Source of the DNA: Irineochytrium annulatum
Taxonomy: Eukaryota; Chytridiomycota; Chytridiomycetes; Chytridiales; Chytridiaceae
Assembly: GCA_027600665.1 (NCBI GenBank)
Contig: JADGJL010000179.1
Span: 1-34,602, forward strand
Reading direction: 5' to 3'
DNA: 34,602 nucleotides
Below the pieces are notes generated by a model. That model was not told the origin of the DNA. It did no database searches and saw only the letters and a list, made by a program, of their open reading frames with translations. Numbering within the stretch: the first letter of the stretch is position 1; every line of letters starts with the position of its first letter. The translations under genes were made by a program, and so were the position numbers. Positions 1-9,221 of the stretch are shown here, piece after piece.

Positions 1-1
1 T

Positions 2-919
2 AGTGAGGATGTGACCGGGAGGGCGATGGAGGAGGAGGGGAGGTGGCGTGAGGTACCGAAGCCCTCGTCGGCCGGGAGCCTGGATGGGGCGGGTGGTGTA
101 GGGCGATCGGGTATATTTGAGGGTTCTCGTGGTGAAAACGAGGGACGAGGAGGAAGCGGTTCGAACGCGGCCGACTGGGCCGAATCGGCCATAGCCGTAA
201 CTGCGACCAAGCCGCACGAACATGTCGACAATGATAAGGCATCCAACTCATCACTTAAGGAAACTGTACCCTTACCTCCCTCCCCTTCCTCCGGCTACCC
301 GCTCGCTGCTCGATTCCCCATCACATCCTCCGCCTTGAGCCGAATCCCCTGGCGCATCGGGTTCTTCTGCCTGGGCATGTTCATCCTTGTTGAGGCCCTC
401 GCCGAGTTAGGTTGGACGGCGCTGCTGGCGTCCGCGTTCGCGAAAGTATGCACGTCCGTCCCCGCGGCGCTGTTTTTCGTCGGGTATGTGAGCGCGCTTG
501 CGTGCTCGGCGCTTAACAACCTGCCGATGACTATTCTGGCCGTGAAGGTTATAGACGTTTCTGTGTGTTGCGGGGCCATTAACTTATGGCAATAGATCGT
601 ACAGCACCCAAACTTCTCCTCCGGCGTCATCGCCTCCTTCTCCGCCCTTCCCCCCGACGCCGCATCCGCTCTCGCGAGTAACATCTATCGGGCCGCCCTG
701 TGGGCCATCGTCGTCGGCAGCAACGTCGGCGCAAACCTCACGTTCGTCGCGTCCCTGGCGGGTCTGATGTGGTCCACCTTGCTCCGCGGGTTCGGCTCGG
801 GGGAGATGGACATCGGGCAGGGACCGTTCTTCGTTATGTGCGTCCCGGCGTTCGTGTTGTGCACGGGCGGGGCGCTTACGGTGCTTTGGGGGGAGTTTGT
901 CGTCACGGGAAGCACCTAA
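2..919 (+). CDS. ArsB/NhaD-type ion transporter, C-terminal part (5' end outside window)
   Basis: The frame is open from the window edge, so the N-terminal part lies upstream. Two exons are seen, 2-547 and 596-919, joined across a 48-nt intron (548-595) after the codon for Lys in LAVK. The hydrophilic stretch up to about residue 95 looks like the long cytoplasmic loop of this fold; it is followed by several hydrophobic segments. The motifs ALNNLPMTI and VVGSNVGANLTFVASLAGL match the conserved helix-hairpin motifs of the ArsB/NhaD (ion transporter) superfamily, which exports arsenite or exchanges sodium for protons in the plasma membrane. Substrate cannot be decided from this half. The protein ends with TAA at 917-919. 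Family call is firm; arsenite specificity is only a guess. Confidence 0.75.
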
Positions 920-1534
920 GGCGGGTGTCTGCTGCACTTTCGTCTTAAAGGCGGGCTGGACGGCTGTATCGGATGAGCATGGCAAGAGCCTGATGCATAT
1001 ACATTGTCATGTTAGCTAAATCCTGTTCTGCCTTAATATCCGCCTTGTTCGCCGATGTGCTTTAAGTCACCTTAGAGATGATTGTATTGTTGAAAGCTTA
1101 ACTTGTCGTTTTGCGAACAAATAACAGTACGAAGACCAGTCACGCAAAATCGGAAAGCCGTGGCGATGAAACTCTATTTTCACGAGTAAATAAATGTTGG
1201 GAATTTCCACACAGCTATTAAGTTTGAAAAGCTGCTGGCGCCAGTAAAAGTGTAATATATGGATAAACAGTCGCTAAAAAAAATTGCAAATTCCAAAAAA
1301 CACGAAAAGCATGGTGCACAGGGTAAAGTCAGGAAACGTTGCTCTGCAGCAAAGAATTTCAGGCTAGACAATATCTTGGGGAATCTGCAAGCGCTGCGTG
1401 CATCCTAGTGAACAGGTCCTGGATGCAGACCTTGCCCTGCCCGCACATCCGGTTAACCTACTTGCGGACGTCACACTGCAAGATTTGGGGCCGCTCATTG
1501 GTTGGGGCACCGGTAGTCGACGCCGCTGCACTTT
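920..1534. other. Intergenic stretch, no gene recognised
   Basis: Roughly 600 nt between the transporter stop and the first copy of the duplicated sequence. Small open frames exist on both strands but none shows a family motif, the codon bias of the neighbouring genes, or plausible introns. The part from about 960 to 1330 is AT-richer than the coding regions. I see no tRNA-like cloverleaf or other RNA gene here. Confidence 0.6.
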
Positions 1535-2215
1535 TTGAGGATGTTGACTCTATATCACCAGTATTCCATTGATGTTGCTCTTACCCCAGGAAGTAGCATG
1601 ATCTCTACTGGATGGGAACATTGGAACTTGGCGCCACATCACCTCTTGGTGATTATTATCAGGTAAAACCGTCGTTTCGCTATTCAATCAAGTCCGTGAT
1701 AGCGGTCTTGGTCGTCGACCGTGAGATTGCTTTTCGGATTCGTAGCGAGACAGGTGCGTCGTTTGCTCAAATTGAACTTGAGATGTGCACCTGAAAATCC
1801 ATTGTTAATTGTGTGCATTCCTCCGCCTGATTGGACATTCTGAGGCAAATGAAATGATTGGTGCGGAGTTCAACATGCGCCCAATATTCTGACTGATCTT
1901 ATGCCATGCGTCTCATTTTGAGAATGAGACGTGGCATAATATAGGACACTTCTGCTGTACTATCGGTTCATGAAATGTCATAATAGACAGCATCCGTAGT
2001 CCAGTCTAATCACTGAATAGAGAGTGGGATCGTCCCAACTTTGGATCTCACGTATACACGTTTACACCGTATCTCGCCTCCTTAAGTAATCTTCATAACT
2101 TGGCCAATGTCGATAAGGGGAAGCTAGTCCCTTAGTTATTAGCAATCAAGTAGATCTTCTGAGGATCCCGTGGATTTCACCAACTGTATAGGCGGGCCCT
2201 TTGCTCGCGTCGGAC
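1535..2215 (+). repeat. Diverged direct repeat, copy 1 (about 680 nt)
   Basis: Copy 1 of a sequence repeated at 2249-2713. Shared landmarks run in the same order: TTGAGGAT...GACTCTAT at the start, the GATGGGAACATT block, CAGTCTAATCACTGAATAGAG, AACTTGGCCAATGTC, ATTAGCAATCAAG, and finally a 55-nt block (2161-2215) identical to 2659-2713. Most of the alignment differs by scattered substitutions and small indels. Copy 1 carries roughly 200 nt more in its middle (about 1670-1950), including a 15-bp hairpin at 1901-1937. No terminal inverted repeats, target-site duplications or reading frames of a transposase or reverse transcriptase were seen, so it may be a segmental duplication or a non-autonomous element. 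Confidence 0.8.
1901..1937. repeat. Near-perfect inverted repeat (hairpin)
   Basis: Left arm ATGCCA-TG-CGTCTCATT (1901-1917) pairs with right arm AATGAGACGTGGCAT (1923-1937), giving 15 base pairs with a two-base bulge (TG) and a 5-nt loop TTGAG. It lies in the part of repeat copy 1 that has no counterpart in copy 2. Nothing shows whether it is transcribed. Confidence 0.75.
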
Positions 2216-2248
2216 AACGCTCGCTGAGTCTCCCTACTTTTGCAATAC

Positions 2249-2713
2249 TTGAGGATTTTTGACTCTATTCCACCAATAACCCATTGGTGTTGCTCTTGCT
2301 CTTTCCCAAGGAATGAGCGTGATTCCTATCGGATGGGAACATTTGGAACTTGAGTGCCGCATCACCACTTGGTGTTTATGGCGTATCGAATCTGTATATC
2401 TACTAACATATATGTGATACTGCGTTCCGCCTGACAACATGGTATACTTATACCGTAATATCGGCTTACGCAATGTCATAAATGACAACATCCATAGTTC
2501 AGTCTAATCACTGAATAGAGTGTGGGATCAATCCAACTTTGGGTTCTACGTTTACGTGTTCTCACCTTATCTCGCCTCCATCAGTAAATTACATAACTTG
2601 GCCAATGTCAATAATGGGTAGCAAATCCCTTAATCATTAGCAATCAAGCAGATCTCAGGAGGATCCCGTGGATTTCACCAACTGTATAGGCGGGCCCTTT
2701 GCTCGCGTCGGAC
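2249..2713 (+). repeat. Diverged direct repeat, copy 2 (about 465 nt)
   Basis: Second copy of the sequence at 1535-2215, same orientation, 33 nt after the end of copy 1. It lacks the middle segment and the hairpin of copy 1. It ends with the identical 55-nt block at 2659-2713, about 130 nt upstream of the start codon of the RRM gene at 2841, so it may form part of that gene's promoter region. Confidence 0.8.
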
Positions 2714-2840
2714 GATCGGCGGGTACGCACCTCCGGCTCGTTGATCGGCTGTGGAAGTTATCACTGTGGAGCCCATTCACTTTGACATTGCGACAACTCC
2801 ATTTTCTCTCTCTTTTTCTCCAACTTCAAATCATTCGAAC

Positions 2841-3237
2841 ATGCTCGCCCTCCGCCGCGCCTTCCTCGGAATCAACAAGGTGCAAGCCCGCCCCATCAAC
2901 CTCTTTGTCGGCAACCTGTCCTGGACCGTCAGGAACGAGGACCTTGGCTCGCTATTTGCACAGTACGGCGAAGTCAAGAGCGCACGCGTGCTCACGGACA
3001 GGGAAACGGGCCGCTCGCGGGGCTTCGGCTTTGTTGAAATGTCGGACGAGGGTGGTGCTACGGCGATGGAGAAGCTGCATGGGCAGGACTTTAAGGGTCG
3101 CCCGCTGAGGGTGCGCGATTTCGAATTGGGGAAATGCCGTAGGTACTTACTGGAGTGTGTTCTAGGTACAGGAGTCGGACCGGAGGCCCCCGCCGCCGCG
3201 GGACGATTCCCGGGGGGAGGGAGGTGAAATGTTCTGA
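2841..3237 (+). CDS. Small single-RRM RNA-binding protein
   Basis: A 111-residue protein from two exons, 2841-3110 and 3172-3237, with a 61-nt intron after the codons for GRPLR. One RNA recognition motif fills residues about 15-90: RNP2 is NLFVGNLSW and RNP1 is RSRGFGFVEM, the aromatic residues that stack on RNA being present. The short tail is rich in Pro, Arg, Asp and Gly (ESDRRPPPPRDDSRGEG), as in small glycine-rich RRM proteins of fungi, plants and bacteria. The N-terminus MLALRRAFLG could be a weak mitochondrial targeting sequence; this is an inference. An upstream in-frame start at 2751 is also open but lies in promoter-like sequence, so 2841 is preferred. The RNA target is unknown. Convergent with the next gene (182 nt apart). 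Confidence 0.8.
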
Positions 3238-3419
3238 GGTACATGTTGCTTTGGTAACATACCACTCCGTATGTTTCTTTCGCACTAGGTGCTAACCGGC
3301 TTTGTAGGCATAACGCGATGATTCGTAAAATCGTAAGGTGTCGCAGTCGGATTGGGAGAAGATAGCGAAGCCTGCATTGGGATATATTGTTTTGTTGAAA
3401 ACACAATGATGTAGTTATT

Positions 3420-4060
3420 TTATTTAGTTGCGTTGGGGTCGACCGCGACGGCTTTGATTTCTATCAGCAACCTGGGATTGGGAAGCTGCTTGACGGCAAC
3501 GGTTGTCCGAGATGGACCTTTGCGACTTAGAGCCTGGGCAAATGAATATTGGTACCTGTCTCTGCATTGGTGAAGAATGTGTTGTAAACGTCGTTGAAGT
3601 CCTGATAGTGCTCCATGTCGACCAGGAACACGGTGAGATCAACGAGGTTCCCAAGTCCAGCTCCAACGGACTTTAAGATGTGTTCGATGCTAGACGTTTT
3701 GTTAGCCAGTGGCATTGTGATTCTCCGCGTACTTCTGAATAACAGCCTTCGTTTGCGCTTTGATGTCCAGCTCAAACGCCCCGTCGGCTTTCTCGACCAC
3801 CTTAAAGATATCAGCGGCTCGACATGCGAGGTTAATCATACTCCTGTTGTCTACTTTAGCATAAACTAGCAGCGCGTTTCGTTACCCTCCCAAGTGTTAT
3901 CGAATCTCCGCGACGATATGCCCGACACGTAGATGAAGCCGTTGACTCTCCGGGCGTGCGGGTAGTTCGCGAGCCCGCCCGCGCGATTGGGCACGATCAC
4001 AGCCTGGCCGTTCATATGTCGGAACCTGTCAAGCTCAAGCCACCTTGCCGCATTTGTCAT
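3420..4060 (-). CDS. RidA/YjgF-family protein, 2-aminomuconate deaminase-like
   Basis: Four exons on the minus strand (4060-3886, then to 3733, 3689-3556, 3517-3420) give about 165-174 residues. Motifs GGLANYPHARRVNGFIYVSG near the N-terminus, DLTVFLVDM in the middle, and TTVAVKQLP followed by LLIEIKAVAV at the end match the RidA fold; the Arg before TTVAV is in the place of the family's substrate-binding arginine. The GGLANYPHARR form is typical of 2-aminomuconate deaminases of tryptophan/3-hydroxyanthranilate breakdown rather than generic RidA imine hydrolases. The second exon has two possible acceptors (first base 3850 or 3817), both in frame, giving a longer or shorter loop after TWEG. 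Start at 4060 (MTNAARWLE) is preferred; 4102 is also in frame. Substrate is inferred from similarity only. Confidence 0.8.
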
Positions 4061-4202
4061 GCCATGGCAGAAATGGCGTGGTGGTAAATGTAGCAAACGC
4101 ACCCTTTATTCAGTGTAGCAATGCCACAGTTATACTTTGAACCAATATATATAATGTACAGTTTCCAGCTCTTACTACTTGTGCCATTAACCCTGCCATT
4201 CT

Positions 4203-7200
4203 TTAGTCCATCATTCCATCGTCGGGCCTGCATTGCGGTTAGCAGCCAACCGATCAAAACTACTCAAAGTATATACCTGTCGTGTGGCTTCACCATGCCC
4301 GGAATCCGAAGCGCTGCTGCGCGTTCCCTGTCCTTCTTTTGTTGCGCTTCCGCCTCTCGTTCTTCCAAGAAGAGATCGCTGTTATCGTCCCCTTGGAATT
4401 CCTAGTTTTTACTTGATAAATGAAAGACGCCGCTTTCTGCCCGACATACCTTCAAAGTGATGAGGAAGTCTCGCAGATGCATCTTGAACGATACAAGATC
4501 CTTGTTGTGCTCAAAGAGGCCCAGCACAAACGACCTGACCTGCACTCTTTTGCAAAAGGTTAGCACCTCGGCATATTATGCACCCGTACTGTTGCAAATG
4601 GGGAAATGCCGCCTGAAGTAGACCCATAACGTGCTCCCGTAAGAAGTCCGAGTTTGAGAGGTTCGGGTTCGTCACAGTCGCCGGATTAAAAAGAGGGGCG
4701 GAGATTTGACCGCTGTCAACGAGTTGAAACATTTGCGCAAGAATTAACGACTGAAGCTTAAACCCTAGTGACTGTTTGAGTGCGATGACGATCGAAACAA
4801 AGAAAGAAAACCCACCAGATTTGTGGAACGTGTTTGTTAATACGAAAAAGATGTCTTGAAGGATGCTCAGGTAGTACGTTTGAAAAAAGGCGTTGGCAAT
4901 CGCGGTGTCGCTCTTCGTGAAATTTGTGATGATGTCCAAGCAGATAGTAAGTCCCAAATCACTAATATCTCGCATCGTGTGCTTAAATCCCCAAACGATG
5001 CTGTCTAAAAAAAGCTTGAATTGTGGGGCGGGAAGCTTAAGCAATGCTAAACAAATGTTAAGATGTCGCTGCAGGGCCAATTGCATACCAGGAAAGCAAT
5101 ACATGTTGATAGCAAACATAAGCTTGAAAAATCCGGATCTATGCTCGGGGAAGTTCTCAAAGTCCTTGTTGATCATATTCAAAGTGCACTCGAAAACGGC
5201 GTCGAGAACGGGCCTGACCCTGTCCGCAAATGTATCCTATATGAATTAGATCAAATAGGAACCTTGCCGCTTGTACCCCTAGCCTCGTAATGATACCGGC
5301 CATCAAGTTGAGCACTTCAGCGTCCCGCGCCTGTTCGACGTTTCGAGCGTAGTCGCCAAGCACGGACTCCAACAACGGAGGCATCATATTTGTGTTCAGG
5401 GCGTTCAAATCGTCGGCCTTGGATATGAAGACCTCTACCAATTTCAAAACCTCCTTCTTGATGGTCCTCATTCCTCGAACTCGAGGGGTATGCGTAGCAA
5501 CGAGTCCTGGTAATATTTAGGACAGGGAGGAAGAGCAGTAACTTTACCCATCTGCGCAACGTCTTCCGAAATCGAGTTGCTGACTGCCTTGTACAACTCC
5601 AAAAGATCCCAGTAGATTTTGTTGATCTGAAGTAAGAATGGTGCTCCGACAGAAGAGCAAGCGGCGACGTTTGTCTTTAGAATATTCCCCAAGATTTTGA
5701 CGCTTTCGGGGCTATTCAGCAAATGCGGGTTCCGCTGTGCCTCCTCCATCATATTATCCCACTACATAGTTAGAAATTGAAAGCAATGAAATTCCTTACA
5801 GCGTTATTAGGCAATTCCATCAACTTCGCAATCAGACGCTCCTGCTGCACTTTATTCGGTTGAGCCGAGATCATGTACCCGACGGCCTCGTAGAACGTGT
5901 GGACCTGATTTAAATAAGGAGAAGACGAATAGACGCAACAACGAACCTGATGAGGCACAAGATCCGAGGTTATCTGATCGATCGAGCCCAAAATCTCCTC
6001 GATGAACGGCATAAGCTCCCCACTTTGCTGCATCACAAACTGCCGTTTGCATTTTTGGGAGATCTTAATGAAGGTATCGCAAGCCATGTCTTGTACACCG
6101 TCGTGAGTCTCATGCATGAACTCAAAGAGCTTGTTGACAACCGTTTTCAAGAATTTCCAGTGCGCCTTCAAGAAACGCGGGTATTGTCCGACGATGTACA
6201 TAATATTGGACGCGACGACTGCCTTGTTGTCCTTGCCACGCTTCATCTCGCAAAGCCCCAACAAGAACTTGATGAAGTTGACTAAAAACCGTTTCTCCGT
6301 CTCCTCATTCATGGCGCCGCTGATGGAGCCAATCGCCCACGCCAACTTGTTTAGGTTGTCCCATGACCACTCCGATCCGTCCATCTAAAACCGTAAGACT
6401 CATGCGAAAAGCAAAATCATCATGCCTGCTTCGAGAGCTTGTCAGACATGATCGACTCCGTGTCGTCTACATCCAGGTGAGTCAAGTAGACAAGAACTTC
6501 TCGCATGCTCTTGTAAAGCGTAATGGTATCACTCTCTTTAAGGACTTCGCGAACGATCTCGCCCTCGTCGTTCTGGACAATCAGCACCTCCTCCGGCTTC
6601 ACCATGCGCTCGATCATGACCATCCGCAAGTTCTGAAGGATCTCCGTGTAAATGTGCTTGCGGAGAGGGTATGACGCCAACGACGGCTGCATCGCGCTTG
6701 TTCCGATCCCGCTCAAGTTCAACAACGGAATCTCAACGTTGGGTATTTGCTGAATCTCCTCGTACAGTTCCGCGACCTTAAAAGAGGGTCAGCTACCAAC
6801 TAAGCAAAAATTCGTACTAATTTGCTCCAGTACTCAAGACAGGTCTTAAAAATTTCGCGATCACGAACCAACGAAACCCGGATTAAGTAGGCATGAGCCT
6901 GAATGAGGAGCTCTCTGTTCCCACTGGCCTCGATGATCTAAGCCGAAGAGTCAGAAGGGAAATGCCGCAGTGTCTTGTACCTTTAAGTGGGCGCCGAGAA
7001 AACTGGTAAGGAACATGGCCACATTTTGAATAAACTCTTCTGCAGCTCCATCGTCCTCGTATAATTGCGCAAGGTCTAAATAAAGGTAAATGAAAAGCAA
7101 AAATGAAATAATAATGTCGAAATTACCGGTGTTGACGGAGATAGTTTTGGAGATAGAACTAACAACAACAGAGAATATAAAGACAAACTTATCGTTGTAC

Positions 7201-8228
7201 TCCGGACCGACTTGAAGGGCTCCGATCTCCGTCAGGCATTTGAGTGTGACATTACGGAACTCGGGTACTTCCAGGAATCGAGTCCGCAAGATATCAATCA
7301 GGTGCGTCTCAAAGATGTACCCAAGCGGAATCCAATTCAAAAACCGAAGCAGCGTTTCCAAGGTGGCCTTAATAAGAGAGGGCTTCGTAGCTTTATCTAG
7401 CACTTCCTGACAGAGCTGAAAGATGTCGGAGAACTCCTGACACATGGTGTTCTTCAGGTTCTTCGTCTTCTGCTGCGTCATTTGCTCCGCGGAGTAATCG
7501 AAAATTTCTTCGCTATCACGAAATTAGATTAAGAGAACAACCGCAGTCACACCTGAGCAGCTTCAAAATCATCATGTTGTTCTCGCAAAGTGACAGACTG
7601 GACTTGCTGGAGTTGACAATCTCCGGTATGAAAGCCGGCCAATTTTGGGGCCACTCCTGCTTTAAAATCTGCGATCGTGTGAGAATCGAAAATTCAATAT
7701 AGAAGGTCCACCTGAACCAAAACCACGTTTAGCTTCTGAAGATACGGCTTTGTCTCGCGACTCACAAGGGCCGTCTCATCGGAGGACGTCTTGATGATAA
7801 CGGCGACAACGAAGTTTTTGATGCCTACAACCTTGTAAGAAAACGAGAGCACGCGTCTTTTCTCACCCTCCCTCTGCTGGTTCGGAAGCGCCTTCCACAT
7901 CGTCTTGATGAGATTCTCCAAGATGGTCAACGCAAGGAACTGCAGGGCTACTTAACATCACGCCGCCCACGAGAGGCCCCTACCTTCGTTGCCACCATCT
8001 GCGACCGCTCCAGAATCCCATCGACACGCTTCCAGGCCTCCGGGTGGTCCCGAAATTGGTTGATGATGTTCAGGGCCATACTTTGCTGCAAAGGGCAGTC
8101 AGCAGGGTGTAGGCCTTCGCGAGAACACTTGCCTCCTGGCCACCCCCTTTGGAGTTGAAGGACGCATGCACGACCTGGTCTAGCAGGCCGACATCCAGGT
8201 CGGTCGAGAAGTCGAGGATTCGTTCCAT
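4203..8228 (-). CDS. XPO1: Exportin-1 (CRM1), nuclear export receptor
   Basis: Start [20 protein letters not shown] at 8228; the end is [16 protein letters not shown] with TAA at 4203-4205, reached through a last intron 4228-4276. About 16 short introns interrupt a HEAT-repeat protein of roughly 1,080 residues, the normal length. Near-verbatim CRM1 blocks include [40 protein letters not shown], and [20 protein letters not shown]1 carries proteins with leucine-rich export signals, together with RanGTP, through the nuclear pore. The export-signal groove contains [15 protein letters not shown], with the cysteine that leptomycin B attacks in human (Cys528). Two introns begin with GC instead of GT (8086-8132 after codon 32, and 6385-6425). 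Divergent from the PP2A B56 gene across a long spacer. Identification is certain; some exon edges are hand-drawn. Confidence 0.97.
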
Positions 8229-9221
8229 CTTCCTTCCAGCTCACGCGGAATACTTTTGAAGTTACAGTCCGAATGATGGCGATGCACAAGCCTCCAGTCA
8301 GGGTTTCTGCTTCTACCTCAAACACAGTGTCTCTGCCAGACCATCGCGTGGTTGACGAGGGAGAATTCTTTTCGGGTCAGAGTGCGGTGGAGGCGCCAGG
8401 TGCAACGACTCGTTTTCGACGGACACCTGAAGTCATTCGCTGTAACCTGTTCATGGCCGTGCTGTTGGTAGCGCGGATGCGGATCTGCCGGATGTTGAAC
8501 GCCTCGCGTGGGCCATGCGGATTAGACAGGCTTGTTGGCAGTCGCGAGCGAGTGAAATCCGTCAGCGTCCGCTGCCCACATCCCCCATTGAATGATTTTA
8601 ACCTCCAGGCGAACAATGTAATAAGATTGTGGATGCTTAGAATGCAACCATGCTCCTTTCCCCTACTAGTAAGATGTCGCTAGTTCAATAAATCCCTGCA
8701 CGCGTTTAGGGGAGCACAAATCTATCTGGACCTGCATCGATGTCTTCTCCGCCTGGTACTCATGGGTGCACCTCTCAATCCGCTTTACTTGTTCCAAAAA
8801 CCACGTTTCTGAAAGAACATCTGCTCTCCCGTTTCGCGCTCTTTGGCAAGCCTTATGTGCATACTTACTAAGGAGAAGCTGGTCGCGGTTATTTGTGGTC
8901 CATGTATGGAGAGATTACAAAACCAAAAAATATTATATCACAAGAAGTGAAGTATGAAGGAAAGGCTTAACAGAGCTTGACAAGTGAAGCAGGGAAGCGG
9001 GTCTGTTTACCACCCCCTAATTTAGAACTTCGGTGGAATCGCACAGGAGGTCGAGGAATTGCTATAATCTGCAGAAGATCTGGTCCGGGGCGAGCTTCGC
9101 TCACATCCAACCCCCTCGACGACTTCAGCGCAGTGAGTGTCGCTACCGAAGGCAATCTTTGTGCGACCATTCCCAAATCGAAATCTTCTGGATGCTCGCA
9201 ACTGTCTGCTGAGATCGCGCG
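8229..9221. other. Long divergent spacer between CRM1 and PP2A-B56
   Basis: About 990 nt between two start codons on opposite strands. Open frames (for example 8273-8683 on + and 8977-9225 on +) have no recognisable motif and low-complexity composition, and are probably chance. The spacer must contain the promoters and 5' UTRs of both flanking genes. I see no tRNA, repeat or transposon remnant. It is several times longer than the other head-to-head spacers in the window. Confidence 0.55.

Noticed and set aside
1612..1794. Small plus-strand frame within repeat copy 1
   Set aside because: Not preserved in copy 2 and no motif, so unlikely to be coding.
4057..4257. 66-codon minus frame between RidA-like and CRM1 genes
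   Set aside because: Its upstream part is the last CRM1 exon in another frame; no independent support.
8273..8683. 136-codon plus-strand frame in the CRM1/B56 spacer
   Set aside because: No motif, no fitting introns, unlike the codon bias of true exons nearby.
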